A DNA stretch of 64,000 nucleotides from Aliiroseovarius lamellibrachiae (lineage in GTDB: Bacteria; Pseudomonadota; Alphaproteobacteria; Rhodobacterales; Rhodobacteraceae), in the NCBI RefSeq assembly GCF_018599245.1, contig NZ_JAHEVJ010000006.1, positions 223,447-287,446 of the forward strand. The letters are read 5' to 3'. The notes beneath the pieces were generated by a model that was given only the letters and a program-made list of their open reading frames with translations, was not told the origin of the DNA and did no database searches. The position numbers were made by a program, and so were the translations under genes. How positions within the stretch are numbered: position 1 is the stretch's first letter; each line of letters starts with the position of its first letter. Below are positions 43,328 to 52,354 of the stretch, piece by piece.

Positions 43328-44758
43328 ATGGACTTCAAAAACTACATCGGTGGCGCGTGGCACGAGACCACAGAGGCTGTGAACAACATCAACCCATCGG
43401 ATATCTCTGATATTGTTGGCGTCGCGGCAAAAGCTGGTGCAGGTGACCTGGATCAAGCGATTTCCGCGGCACATCACGCGGCACCTGCATGGGGCAAATC
43501 CACCCCGCAACAGCGCTTTGATGTCCTTGACTTTATCGGTTCTGAAATCCTCGCTCGGAAAGAAGAGCTGGGTCGCTTGCTGTCACGCGAAGAGGGAAAA
43601 ACCCTGCCCGAAGGCATCGGAGAGGCCGCGCGCGCCGGGCAGATTTTCAAGTTCTTCGCAGGCGAAACATTGCGCCAAACCGGCGACCGATTGGCCTCGG
43701 TTCGGCCCGGCGTTGATGTTGATGTGACCCGGTTTCCCGTGGGGGTCATCGGCTTGATCACGCCGTGGAATTTCCCGATCGCGATCCCCGCATGGAAAAT
43801 CGCCCCCGCGCTGGCCTATGGCAACGCTGTGGTATTGAAACCTGCTGAATTGGTGCCCGGGTGCGCATGGGCGATTGCTGAGATTATCAGCCGTTCGGGC
43901 CTTCCAGCGGGCGTCTTTAACCTTGTCATGGGGCGTGGCTCTGAGATTGGGCCGAAGATGATTGAGGATCCGCGCGTGACTGCAATCTCGTTCACGGGTT
44001 CGGTTCCGACCGGGCGCGGGATTGCGGCGGCTTGCGGGGCGAACCTTAAGAAAGTTCAGCTTGAGATGGGCGGCAAAAATCCGATGGTTGTGTTGGATGA
44101 TGCTGATCTGGATGTTGCGGTGGATGCTTGCCTGAACGGCGCGTTCTTCTCTACCGGTCAGCGCTGTACCGCGTCTTCGCGCCTGATTGTCACCGAAGGT
44201 ATCCATGACAAATTTGTCGGTGCCTTGGCGGAAGCTGCCGCCAATCTTAAAGTCGGAAACGCGCTTGAGGCGGGGGTTCAGATGGGCCCTGTGGTGGATG
44301 AAAAACAGCTTGCTCAGGATCTGGAATATGTCTCTATTGCTGCGAAAGAGGGCGGTAAAGTACTGGGCGGCGAACGCCTTAGCCTCGCCAGCGACGGCTT
44401 CTATATGTCCCCCGCTCTGATTTCTGAGACCACCAATAACATGCGTATCAACCGCGAAGAGGTGTTCGGCCCCGTCGCCAGCGTGATCCGTGTGCGGGAT
44501 TATGACGAGGCGCTGTCCGTGGCCAATGACACGGAGTTCGGCTTGTCCTCTGGCATCTGTACCCAGTCGCTGAAACACGCAAGCCATTTCAAGGCAAATG
44601 CGCAGGCGGGCATGGTCATGGTGAACCTGCCGACTGCGGGCGTGGACTATCATGTGCCCTTTGGCGGGACCAAAGGATCCAGCTTTGGATCGCGTGAACA
44701 GGGGGCTTATGCGGCTGAGTTCTATACAAGTGTGAAAACCGCTTATACGTTGCCCTAA
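43328..44758 (+). CDS. 2-oxoglutarate semialdehyde dehydrogenase
   Basis: An aldehyde dehydrogenase of 476 residues that should oxidise 2-oxoglutarate semialdehyde to 2-oxoglutarate with NAD(P), ending hydroxyproline breakdown. The catalytic residues are present: N148 (TPWNFPIAIP), K171 (VVLKPAELVP), E246 (LEMGGKNP) and C280 (FSTGQRCTASSR). Semialdehyde dehydrogenases of this pathway fall in the same family as succinate semialdehyde and betaine aldehyde enzymes, so the substrate is set by context. The gene starts 20 bases after the epimerase stop, right after the palindromic repeat. Confidence 0.9.
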   Translation: MDFKNYIGGAWHETTEAVNNINPSDISDIVGVAAKAGAGDLDQAISAAHHAAPAWGKSTPQQRFDVLDFIGSEILARKEELGRLLSREEGKTLPEGIGEAARAGQIFKFFAGETLRQTGDRLASVRPGVDVDVTRFPVGVIGLITPWNFPIAIPAWKIAPALAYGNAVVLKPAELVPGCAWAIAEIISRSGLPAGVFNLVMGRGSEIGPKMIEDPRVTAISFTGSVPTGRGIAAACGANLKKVQLEMGGKNPMVVLDDADLDVAVDACLNGAFFSTGQRCTASSRLIVTEGIHDKFVGALAEAAANLKVGNALEAGVQMGPVVDEKQLAQDLEYVSIAAKEGGKVLGGERLSLASDGFYMSPALISETTNNMRINREEVFGPVASVIRVRDYDEALSVANDTEFGLSSGICTQSLKHASHFKANAQAGMVMVNLPTAGVDYHVPFGGTKGSSFGSREQGAYAAEFYTSVKTAYTLP

Positions 44759-44782
44759 AATGATCCCAAAAAGGCGCTTCAG

Positions 44783-46033
44783 ATGACGCAGTCCCCCACG
44801 CATGACGTTCTTGTAATTGGTGCAGGAATTATTGGCATCAGCACCGCCCTTGCGCTTCAGGCGCAGGGGCGGCGGGTTACGGTGTGGGACCGAACGGGGG
44901 TGGCCGAGGAAACCTCCTCGGGCAATGCTGGCGCGTTTGCCTTTACCGAAATCGAACCATTGGCGACGCCTGGCGTCATGAAAAAAGCACCCAAATGGTT
45001 GCTGGACCCATTGGGCCCTTTGTCTGTTCCACCAGCATATGCGTTAAAAATCGCACCGTGGATGTTGCGGTTTTGGCGGGCATCTTGGCGCGATAGATAT
45101 GATGCGGTTGTAAAGGCGCAACTTGATTTGATGCGCCACTGCGAGGCCGCTTTTGAGCGGCAATTGCAAACGGATGGCGACGCCGCTTTGATCAATCGCG
45201 AAGGACAGCTGAGTGTTTATGACGGGGCGCGAGCGTTCAAATCCGCCGCCCCGATATGGCAACGCCGCAAAGAGTTGGGGATACCATGTGAGGTGTTTGA
45301 CAGCGCCGGGGCCATCGCCGAAATTCAGCCGGGGCTGTCCGCCAGATTTACCCATGCGGGGTATACACCGGGCTGGTTTAACACGCGCGATCCAAAGACC
45401 TGGGCGCAATCTTTGGCGGCTAGATTTGTTGAAAAAGGTGGTGTGATTGAGACCAAAACAGTCTCTAATTTGCGGAATAGAGACGTATATGTCGATATCA
45501 CTCATGACACCGGGGTGGACAGTGCCGTTCAGGTTGTTCTGGCCGCAGGGGCTTGGTCACATCGGTTGGCCGCCACGCTTGGGGATCAGATCCCGTTGGA
45601 AACCGAGCGGGGGTATAACACGACATTTGCCACCCGAAATCTGGACATTCGCACCCATATCACCTTTGCCTCTCACGGGTTTGTGCTGTCGAAAAACCAC
45701 GATGGGTATCGTGTGGGGGGGGCCGTGGAATTGGGCGGGCTTGAGCTGCCGCCCAATTACAAACGCGCCGAGATCCTGTTGAAGAAAGCCGCCAAGTTCA
45801 TGCCCGGACTTGAAACCTCTGGCGGAACGCAATGGATGGGATATCGCCCGTCCCTGCCCGACAGCTTGCCAGTGATCGGCGCATCCCCTCAGGCACCTCG
45901 CGTGATTTATGCGTTTGGTCACGGTCACCTTGGCCTAACCCAATCAGCGGGCACCGGCGAACTGGTGGCGAGCCTTGCCCAAGGGACCGCGCCTGCGATC
46001 AATCTTGCGCCGTATTCCCCTACGCGTTTCTAA
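44783..46033 (+). CDS. FAD-dependent D-hydroxyproline dehydrogenase (DadA-like)
   Basis: This 416-residue flavoprotein of the DAO/DadA family should oxidise cis-4-hydroxy-D-proline to 1-pyrroline-4-hydroxy-2-carboxylate, passing electrons to the respiratory chain. It has the N-terminal FAD dinucleotide motif [21 protein letters not shown] (residues about 9-29), [10 protein letters not shown], and a C-terminal [16 protein letters not shown] and [19 protein letters not shown] that close the FAD site. Copy 3 of the palindromic repeat lies in frame near residue 228 (VSNLRNRD), where it seems tolerated as coding sequence. Confidence 0.88.
   Translation: MTQSPTHDVLVIGAGIIGISTALALQAQGRRVTVWDRTGVAEETSSGNAGAFAFTEIEPLATPGVMKKAPKWLLDPLGPLSVPPAYALKIAPWMLRFWRASWRDRYDAVVKAQLDLMRHCEAAFERQLQTDGDAALINREGQLSVYDGARAFKSAAPIWQRRKELGIPCEVFDSAGAIAEIQPGLSARFTHAGYTPGWFNTRDPKTWAQSLAARFVEKGGVIETKTVSNLRNRDVYVDITHDTGVDSAVQVVLAAGAWSHRLAATLGDQIPLETERGYNTTFATRNLDIRTHITFASHGFVLSKNHDGYRVGGAVELGGLELPPNYKRAEILLKKAAKFMPGLETSGGTQWMGYRPSLPDSLPVIGASPQAPRVIYAFGHGHLGLTQSAGTGELVASLAQGTAPAINLAPYSPTRF
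45461..45484. repeat. Palindromic repeat, copy 3, inside a coding region
   Basis: GTCTCTA / TAGAGAC are perfect 7-bp arms around ATTTGCGGAA. This copy lies in frame inside the FAD dehydrogenase gene and is the best palindrome of the three. Confidence 0.55.
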
Positions 46034-46043
46034 GGAACACCCC

Positions 46044-47069
46044 ATGCGATCAACGAAAACCATTCATGTCGTGTCCTGCCATGCCGAGGGCGAGGTGGGC
46101 GACGTGATTGTTGGCGGTGTGACCCCGCCGCCCGGAGACACAATTTGGGAGCAACGCAATTGGATCGCCGAGGATGACACGCTGCGGCGGTTTGTTCTGA
46201 ACGAACCGCGCGGCGGGGTGTTTCGTCATGTGAACCTGCTCGTGCCACCAAAACACCCCGAGGCGGACGCGGCGTGGATCATCATGGAACCCGAAGACAC
46301 CCCGCCGATGTCCGGGTCAAACTCGATCTGTGTGGCGACCGTTCTTTTGGACAGTGGCATTCTGCCGATGAACGAGCCTGAAACCCATTTGGTGCTAGAG
46401 GCCCCCGGTGGTTTGGTGCGGGTGCGGGCGGAATGCCGTGACGGCAAAGCCGAACGGATCAATGTGCAGAATGTTGCCAGCTTCGCCGATAAATTGGATG
46501 CGGTGATTGAGGTCGAGGGGATCGGCAGTTTGCGGGTCGACACGGCCTTTGGGGGCGACAGCTTTGTGATTGTCGATGCGGTTGATCTTGGCTTTGCGCT
46601 CACCCCGGATGAGGCGGCGGATCTCGCGCGCACCGGCGCCAAAATCACCGATGCAGCCAATGAGCAGTTGGGATTCTCGCATCCCGTCACCGATTGGAAC
46701 CACATCTCGTTTTGCCAAATTGCTGGGCCGCTGGTGCGAGAGGGCGATGTGTTGACGGGCAAAAACGCCGTGGCGATTAAACCGGGAAAAGTGGATCGCT
46801 CGCCCACCGGCACCGGTGTTTCCGCGCGCATGGCGATGCTGTTGGCGAAAGGTCAGATGGGCGTTCAGGATCGATATGTGGCCCGGTCGATAATCGACAG
46901 TGAATTTCAGGGCCGTATCGTTGCGCAGTTTGACCTGAATGGGCGCGCCGCAATCACGCCTGAGATTTCGGGGCGCGCGTGGATTACGGGCACGCATCAA
47001 CATATGCTTGACCCGTCAGATCCATGGCCCGGCGGGTATCGGTTGTCGGACACCTGGGGTGCCCGCTAA
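46044..47069 (+). CDS. Proline racemase-family protein with Ser/Thr active-site pair
   Basis: A second proline-racemase homologue of 341 residues. The positions of the two catalytic cysteines hold Ser and Thr: S90 in [13 protein letters not shown] and T255 in [13 protein letters not shown]. Thr at the second site is the hallmark of trans-3-hydroxyproline dehydratases, which keep Cys at the first site; the Ser here is different again. Two-base racemisation by thiols is therefore unlikely, and a dehydratase or another reaction on a hydroxyproline isomer is a better guess. The ATG at 46044 follows AAGGAAC. It ends the hydroxyproline operon and overlaps the convergent Crp/Fnr gene by four bases. 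Confidence 0.85.
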   Translation: MRSTKTIHVVSCHAEGEVGDVIVGGVTPPPGDTIWEQRNWIAEDDTLRRFVLNEPRGGVFRHVNLLVPPKHPEADAAWIIMEPEDTPPMSGSNSICVATVLLDSGILPMNEPETHLVLEAPGGLVRVRAECRDGKAERINVQNVASFADKLDAVIEVEGIGSLRVDTAFGGDSFVIVDAVDLGFALTPDEAADLARTGAKITDAANEQLGFSHPVTDWNHISFCQIAGPLVREGDVLTGKNAVAIKPGKVDRSPTGTGVSARMAMLLAKGQMGVQDRYVARSIIDSEFQGRIVAQFDLNGRAAITPEISGRAWITGTHQHMLDPSDPWPGGYRLSDTWGAR

Positions 47070-47749
47070 ACGGTGCATTCCTGTGAAAACGCGCGCAATC
47101 CGCGCAGATCACCAAGGCGGATGTTGCCTTCGTGACTGTGTACGCCGAACGGTTTTAGTTGGCGAAACGCGCGTGACAGGCTTTCGGGTTTCATGCCCAG
47201 CTTGCCGGCAAGCACCTTTTTGCCATAGGGCAGGGTCATCTCGTTCTCGCCACCTTTTGTGTCGCTCAATTCAACCAGATAATCAGACAATCGCTGTGCA
47301 CCGGTTTTGGCCTTAAGTTGTTCGATCTGTCCAATCATATCGCGGGCATGGCCCGATGCGGCGGCCAACACCGCCATGTGTAATTCAGCAAATGCGTTTT
47401 TACAGGTGCAGATTGCGCGAAGGTCCAGATGTAAAACCGTGCAATTGCTGATCGCTTCGGCCGAGGCGATGGCCGCCCCTTTTTTCAATGCTGGAACTTC
47501 GTCAAAGCTGTGACCATGGTCCAGCATCGCGAGCGTGGTTTCGGTGCCGCCCGAAGACAGGCGGAACAGTTTCACCCAGCCGTCCACCACGACTTTCAGT
47601 GTTGGGTTTTCATCGCCTTGCAGGCTGATGATGCTGCCCTGAGGGTGGGACCGCATCACGGATTTTCCGACCAAACAGGCGCGGACATGCGGGGACAGCC
47701 GCGCAAAGAATGGCAGTTTTGTTAAGGCGGATTTGGTGTGGATGTGCAT
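47066..47749 (-). CDS. Crp/Fnr-family transcriptional regulator
   Basis: The 227-residue regulator has a cyclic-nucleotide-type beta-roll (about 15-120) and a C-terminal Crp helix-turn-helix (about 170-215: [26 protein letters not shown]). The recognition helix keeps the E-x-x-S-R pattern that reads TTGA-type boxes. It has no N-terminal four-cysteine set, so it is not an oxygen-sensing Fnr; it resembles the Dnr/NnrR class of nitric-oxide-linked regulators. A TTGAC-N4-GTCAA box lies 55 bases upstream, suggesting auto- or FnrL control. Confidence 0.88.
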   Translation of the reverse strand: MHIHTKSALTKLPFFARLSPHVRACLVGKSVMRSHPQGSIISLQGDENPTLKVVVDGWVKLFRLSSGGTETTLAMLDHGHSFDEVPALKKGAAIASAEAISNCTVLHLDLRAICTCKNAFAELHMAVLAAASGHARDMIGQIEQLKAKTGAQRLSDYLVELSDTKGGENEMTLPYGKKVLAGKLGMKPESLSRAFRQLKPFGVHSHEGNIRLGDLRGLRAFSQECTV

Positions 47750-47755
47750 GGGGCA

Positions 47756-47774
47756 GTCCCTCAGATTGAGGGAC
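47756..47774 (-). promoter_or_regulatory. Hairpin covering the Crp/Fnr gene ribosome site
   Basis: GTCCCTCA / TGAGGGAC (47756-47763 with 47767-47774) are perfect 8-bp arms with a 3-base loop. On the minus strand the GAGGGAC arm is the only ribosome-site-like sequence before the ATG at 47749, so folding would hide it. It could equally be a protein-binding dyad. Confidence 0.5.
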
Positions 47775-47803
47775 CAACCTACCCTAATGGAGGGCAGGCT
47801 GGA

Positions 47804-47817
47804 TTGACGCAGGTCAA
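47804..47817. promoter_or_regulatory. Fnr/Dnr-type box
   Basis: TTGAC-GCAG-GTCAA is a perfect dyad with the Fnr-box spacing (TTGAT-N4-ATCAA in the standard form). It lies 55 bases upstream of the Crp/Fnr start and about 40 bases from the end of the GntR gene, so it most likely controls the Crp/Fnr gene. Confidence 0.7.
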
Positions 47818-47859
47818 AACGGAAAAATAGTGAACCAGCAAGTCAAAATTGGAATGACT

Positions 47860-48498
47860 TTAGTCTTTCAATGCTTGCGCGTGGATCGCCATCACCCCCA
47901 TCAGCGTTTCCATGGTTTGAAAGGCGCGTACGTCCTCGCGGGCCAAAACCGCATCCATCACAGCGATATGCCCCTCGCCCAATCGCCTCATGCTGTCGCG
48001 CGAGAAGTAGCGATACCAGAACCGGCGCGCATGGGTTTGCAGGGGGCCAAGGATGTTGTTCAGATATTGGTTTTCGCAGGCGGATGTCATGGCCTGATCA
48101 AAGGCTTTGTCGGCCTTGAGGTAAAGTTCTGCGTCTAAATCGGGCAGGGCGTCTTGCATCATTTGCTGGCTGATCCGCACGTCTTCCAATTGGCGCGGTG
48201 TGGCAAAGCGGGCGGCGGCGCGGGCAAGGCGGGGTTCCAGCACTTTGCGCAGTTCGATCACTTTGGAACAGTCTTCGGCGCGGATGTCGGCGATTTTGAT
48301 GCCAGATCGCGGGCGCACCTCGATCAACCCCTCCCAAGACAGGCGTTGCATCGCCTCGCGCAGGGGGGTGCGGCCCATCTTTGTGACCTCAATCAACTTG
48401 CGTTCCGAGATGATGGATCCGGGTTCAAGTTGCAGGGTGACAATGCGTTCTTCGATGGCAAGATAGGCTTGCGTCGCGAGGTTTGGGGGCTGTGTCAT
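47860..48498 (-). CDS. GntR-family (FCD) regulator, divergent from dipeptide ABC operon
   Basis: This 212-residue regulator has a GntR winged helix at residues about 10-70 (LEPGSIISERKLIEVTKMGRTPLREAMQRLSWEGLIEVRPRSG) and an FCD ligand domain. It is divergent from the dipeptide ABC operon, with a 268-base gap holding two TGATATATCAG-like sites, one near each gene. It most probably represses the transporter in the absence of a substrate; the ligand is unknown. It is transcribed toward the Crp/Fnr gene. Confidence 0.9.
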   Translation of the reverse strand: MTQPPNLATQAYLAIEERIVTLQLEPGSIISERKLIEVTKMGRTPLREAMQRLSWEGLIEVRPRSGIKIADIRAEDCSKVIELRKVLEPRLARAAARFATPRQLEDVRISQQMMQDALPDLDAELYLKADKAFDQAMTSACENQYLNNILGPLQTHARRFWYRYFSRDSMRRLGEGHIAVMDAVLAREDVRAFQTMETLMGVMAIHAQALKD

Positions 48499-48525
48499 GA
48501 GGCGACTCGCTGAACTGGTTCGACG

Positions 48526-48539
48526 CTTATATATCAGTG
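48526..48539. promoter_or_regulatory. Candidate GntR operator, proximal site
   Basis: CTTATATATCAGTG, 28 bases upstream of the GntR start, shares TATATCAGTG with the distal site at 48675-48688. Occupancy would favour autorepression. Confidence 0.5.
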
Positions 48540-48674
48540 GGCGGCCAGTTCGGGAAGATCTTTACCCGCGGTCAAGCGACTCGGTTTTGGTTTCGCAGTT
48601 TACCAATTGATCAATATTTGTGATGATGGCGATAACACATTATGTAACGCATTGTTAACACCACAAATATTTTG

Positions 48675-48688
48675 CTGATATATCAGTG
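48675..48688. promoter_or_regulatory. Candidate GntR operator, distal site
   Basis: CTGATATATCAG is a perfect 12-base palindrome followed by TG, about 80 bases upstream of the binding-protein start and therefore well placed to block its promoter. The gap 48499-48766 otherwise shows one more dyad-like stretch (TTTACCAATTGATCAA at 48599-48614) and no gene. Confidence 0.6.
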
Positions 48689-48766
48689 TTGATTTGCTGC
48701 AATGCCCATCATAAGCTGCCCCCATTCCGCGCCAAAAAGGCGTGAAGACCTGATTGGGAGGATATC

Positions 48767-50359
48767 ATGAAAAAACACTTTAAGCTGGCCAGCATTGCTG
48801 CTGCTGCGATGCTGACCGCATCGACGGCTATGGCCGATGGCACCCTTGTCTATTGCTCGGAAGGATCACCCGAAGGGTTTGATGCCGCGCTTTATACATC
48901 GGGCACCACCTTTGATGCGTCTTCAAAAGCGCTCTACAGCCGTCTGGCTGAATTTGACACTGGCACCACCAATGTCATCCCTGGTCTGGCTGAAAGCTGG
49001 GACGTGTCAGAAGACGGTCTGGAATACACATTCCACCTGCGTCCCGGTGTGAAATTCCACACCACTGACTATTTCACGCCAACCCGTGACATGAACGCAG
49101 ACGACGTGATCTTCACGTTTGAGCGTCAGGGCGACGAAGCCAACCCCTTCAACAAAGTGTCCGGCGGCACCTGGGAATATTACAACGGCATGTCGATGCC
49201 TTCGCTGATCAAAGAGATCGTGAAAGTTGACGACCTGACGGTGAAATTCGTTCTGAACCGCCCAGAGGCGCCAATGATCGCCAACCTGGCGATGGATTTC
49301 GCATCTATTGTGTCCAAGGAATATGCCGACGCGATGCTGGCGGCTGGCACCCCTGAGAACCTGAACCAAATGCCGATCGGCACCGGTCCGTTCCAATTTG
49401 TTGGCTACCAAAAAGACGCGGTTGTTCGCTATTCGGCAAACCCCGACTTTTTCCGCGGCAAAGCGGATGTGGACAATCTGATCTTTGCGATCACACCAGA
49501 TGCGGCCGTTCGTTATCAAAAGCTGAAAGCGGGCGAATGCCATGTGATGCCATATCCAAACCCGGCTGATGTTGCCGCCATGCGTGCGGATGCGGACATC
49601 AACCTGACCGAGCAAGAAGGCCTGAACGTGGGCTATCTGGCTTATAACTCTTTGGTTGCACCGTTTGACAATCCCGAAGTGCGTAAAGCGCTGAACATGG
49701 CGATGAACAAACAAGCCATCATCGACGTTGTGTTCCAGGGTGCTGGTCAAATCGCCAAAAACCCGATCCCACCAACAATCTGGTCGTATAATGATGCGGT
49801 TCAGGATGACGTGTATGATCCGGTAAAAGCGAAAGCCATGCTGGATGCCGCTGGTGTCAAAGATCTTGAAATGAAGATCTGGGCCATGCCTGTTCAGCGT
49901 CCATACAACCCAAATGCCCGCCGTATGGCAGAGCTGATCCAAGAGGATTTCGGCAAAGTTGGCGTCAAGGCTGAGGTTGTGTCCTACGAATGGGGTGAAT
50001 ACCTGTCGCGGTCAAAAGACAAAGATCGTGACGGTGCTGTGCTTCTGGGTTGGACCGGCGACAACGGCGATCCCGACAACTTCCTGGCCGTTCTTCTCGG
50101 CTGTGACGGTGTTGGTGGTTCAAACCGCGCACAATGGTGCTACGAGCCTTTCCAAAAGCTGATCGATGCTGCCAAGCAGGAATCTGATCCAGCGAAACGG
50201 ACCGCGCTTTATGAAGAAGCTCAGGTTGTGTTCAAAGAGCAAGCGCCATGGGCAACCATCGCTCACTCGATCGTTCACATGCCTCTGCGCAACGAAGTTC
50301 AAGGCTATAAGATCGACCCACTGGGCGGTCACATCTTCTACGGTGTTAGCCTGAAATAA
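48767..50359 (+). CDS. Dipeptide ABC transporter substrate-binding protein (DppA-like)
   Basis: The 530-residue periplasmic receptor has a signal peptide (residues 1-23, cleaved after STAMA). Its sequence is close to the DppA group: LVYCSEGSPEGFDAALYTSGTT at the mature start and GWTGDNGDPDNFLAVLLGCDGVGGSNRAQWCY in the C-terminal lobe, where two cysteines may form a disulphide. It heads a five-gene importer operon. Dipeptides are the default ligand; position next to hydroxyproline catabolism and a prolidase suggests Hyp- or Pro-containing peptides. Confidence 0.92.
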   Translation: MKKHFKLASIAAAAMLTASTAMADGTLVYCSEGSPEGFDAALYTSGTTFDASSKALYSRLAEFDTGTTNVIPGLAESWDVSEDGLEYTFHLRPGVKFHTTDYFTPTRDMNADDVIFTFERQGDEANPFNKVSGGTWEYYNGMSMPSLIKEIVKVDDLTVKFVLNRPEAPMIANLAMDFASIVSKEYADAMLAAGTPENLNQMPIGTGPFQFVGYQKDAVVRYSANPDFFRGKADVDNLIFAITPDAAVRYQKLKAGECHVMPYPNPADVAAMRADADINLTEQEGLNVGYLAYNSLVAPFDNPEVRKALNMAMNKQAIIDVVFQGAGQIAKNPIPPTIWSYNDAVQDDVYDPVKAKAMLDAAGVKDLEMKIWAMPVQRPYNPNARRMAELIQEDFGKVGVKAEVVSYEWGEYLSRSKDKDRDGAVLLGWTGDNGDPDNFLAVLLGCDGVGGSNRAQWCYEPFQKLIDAAKQESDPAKRTALYEEAQVVFKEQAPWATIAHSIVHMPLRNEVQGYKIDPLGGHIFYGVSLK

Positions 50360-50434
50360 ACAGGTCACCATGACCTCAAACAGGGGCGGGCGCATCATGT
50401 GCCCGCCCCAGCCAGTTTACCGCGAGCCATCCAC

Positions 50435-51442
50435 ATGCTGTCTTTTCTGCTGCGCAGATTGCTGACGTTTGTGCCGACCTTTATTGGTGTCACAGTCGTC
50501 TCTTTTGTTTTCATCCGCCTTCTACCCGGTGACCCGATCCTGCTTTTGGCAGGGGAACGTGGCGTCGGAGAAGAGCGTTATGCCGAACTGATCAAACAAT
50601 TCGGATTTGATCAGCCCATCTGGCGCCAATACATCGATTACCTCGGTGGCGTGCTGCAGGGCGATCTGGGCACGTCTTTCGTGACCAAGAAACCGGTTGT
50701 GACCGAGTTCTTTGCGCTCTTTCCCGCAACCGTCGAACTGTCGCTCTGCGCCATTATCGTGGCTGTGGTGCTTGGCATTCCAGCGGGCGTGATTGCCGCT
50801 GTGAACCGCGGAAAGTTCTTTGATCAGGCGCTGATGACCACGGCTTTGGTTGGCTATTCAATGCCGATCTTCTGGTGGGCGCTGCTGCTGATTATCGTGT
50901 TTTCATCGGGCCTTGGCTGGACGCCGGTGTCCGGGCGGATTTCGTTCATGTACTTCTTCGACAATGTCACCGGCTTTATGTTGATCGACAGTCTGTTGTC
51001 CGGGCAAAAAGGGGCGTTCCTGTCCGCCGTGCGGCACCTGATCCTGCCGACGATTGTCTTGGCGACCATTCCGCTTGCCATCATCGCCCGGCAAACCCGG
51101 TCCGCGATGCTTGAGGTGTTGGGCGAAGATTACGTGCGGACCGCGCGTGCCAAAGGGCTGTCGCCGCTTCGCGTCAACGGCCAACACGCGCTTCGCAACG
51201 CCATGATCCCGGTGATCACCGTGATTGGCCTGTCGGTCGGCACACTTATGGCCGGCGCAATCCTGACCGAAACGATCTTTAGCTGGCCGGGCATCGGCAA
51301 GTGGATGGTCGATAGCATCTTCCGCCGCGATTATCAGGTCGTACAAGGTGGCCTGTTGATGATTGCGTCGATCATTATGATCGTGAACCTTACCGTTGAC
51401 GTGCTTTACGGCTGGATCAACCCAAAGATCAGAAAGGGCTGA
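50435..51442 (+). CDS. Dipeptide ABC transporter permease, DppB type
   Basis: A 335-residue inner-membrane permease, the normal DppB length. It starts MLSFLLRRLLTFVPTF with helix 1 and VVSFVFIRLLPGDPI, has five further helices and the EAA loop RTARAKGLSPLRVNGQHALRNAMIP. The ATG at 50435 has only a weak ribosome site; a GTG at 50399 in the same frame would add a hydrophilic stretch foreign to the family. Confidence 0.93.
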   Translation: MLSFLLRRLLTFVPTFIGVTVVSFVFIRLLPGDPILLLAGERGVGEERYAELIKQFGFDQPIWRQYIDYLGGVLQGDLGTSFVTKKPVVTEFFALFPATVELSLCAIIVAVVLGIPAGVIAAVNRGKFFDQALMTTALVGYSMPIFWWALLLIIVFSSGLGWTPVSGRISFMYFFDNVTGFMLIDSLLSGQKGAFLSAVRHLILPTIVLATIPLAIIARQTRSAMLEVLGEDYVRTARAKGLSPLRVNGQHALRNAMIPVITVIGLSVGTLMAGAILTETIFSWPGIGKWMVDSIFRRDYQVVQGGLLMIASIIMIVNLTVDVLYGWINPKIRKG

Positions 51443-51445
51443 CGG

Positions 51446-52351
51446 ATGACCGAGACATCAACCAATTCGCCCGAAACCACCCCTGCACCGCCCGGCCCGC
51501 TGCGCGAGTTCTGGAGCTATTTTCGCGAAAACCGGGGTGCCGTCGTTGGCATGTATATCTTCGCGGCGTTTTTCATCGTGGCCTTGATCGCCCCGCTTTT
51601 GGCGCCCTACACCCCACATGAACAGTTCCGCGATCACCTGTTGCAACCGCCGTTCTGGCAAGAGGGCGGATCCACCAAGTTCCTCTTGGGGACCGATCCC
51701 CTAGGTCGCGATATGCTGTCACGACTGCTGTTTGGCGCGCGGTTCTCATTCTTCATCGGTGTGATTGTTGTGTCGATCGCGTCGTTCTTTGGCGTGATCA
51801 TCGGCGTGATTGCCGGGTTTGCCCCAAAGTGGGCGGACACGCTGATCATGCGTTTGATGGACATCATCCTGTCCTTCCCATCGCTTTTGCTGGCGCTTGT
51901 GCTGGTGGCCATTCTTGGGCCATCACTGATCAATGCGATGATCGCCATTGCCTTGGTGCTACAGCCCCATTTCGTGCGCCTGACGCGCGCCGCCGTGCTG
52001 TCGGAACGCACCAAAGACTATGTGACCGCCGGTCGCGTGGCCGGCGCAGGCCGGTTGCGCACCATGTTTGTCACCGTATTGCCCAATTGCTTGGCGCCGA
52101 TCATTGTGCAGGCTGCCTTGTCGTTCTCATCCGCTATTTTGGACGCTGCGGCGCTTGGCTTTCTGGGCATGGGGGCCCAGCCGCCCACGCCAGAATGGGG
52201 CACGATGCTCGCGGAATCGCGTGAATTCATCCTACGCGCGTGGTGGGTTGTGACCATGCCGGGCCTGTGTATCCTGATCGCCGTTCTTGCCATCAACCTT
52301 ATGGGTGACGGGTTGCGCGACGCGCTTGATCCGAAACTAAAGCGGAGCTGA
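51446..52351 (+). CDS. Dipeptide ABC transporter permease, DppC type
   Basis: This 301-residue permease has the DppC pattern: an N-terminal cytoplasmic segment, helix 1 (GMYIFAAFFIVALIAPLLAPY), KFLLGTDPLGRDMLSRLLFGAR, then five helices with the EAA loop YVTAGRVAGAGRLRTMFVTVLPNCLAP. It starts three bases after the DppB-type stop and is followed three bases later by the first ATPase. Confidence 0.93.
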   Translation: MTETSTNSPETTPAPPGPLREFWSYFRENRGAVVGMYIFAAFFIVALIAPLLAPYTPHEQFRDHLLQPPFWQEGGSTKFLLGTDPLGRDMLSRLLFGARFSFFIGVIVVSIASFFGVIIGVIAGFAPKWADTLIMRLMDIILSFPSLLLALVLVAILGPSLINAMIAIALVLQPHFVRLTRAAVLSERTKDYVTAGRVAGAGRLRTMFVTVLPNCLAPIIVQAALSFSSAILDAAALGFLGMGAQPPTPEWGTMLAESREFILRAWWVVTMPGLCILIAVLAINLMGDGLRDALDPKLKRS

Positions 52352-52354
52352 CGC

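Noticed and set aside
43583..44803. A 406-codon minus-strand frame over the aldehyde dehydrogenase gene
   Set aside because: Antisense shadow of a gene with complete catalytic residues.
48599..48614. A third RutR-like site, TTTACCAATTGATCAA, before the dipeptide importer
   Set aside because: It matches the dyad at 12 of 14 positions, but the neighbouring genes have no link to pyrimidines and the gap already holds a better regulator site; chance similarity in A+T-rich DNA is likely.
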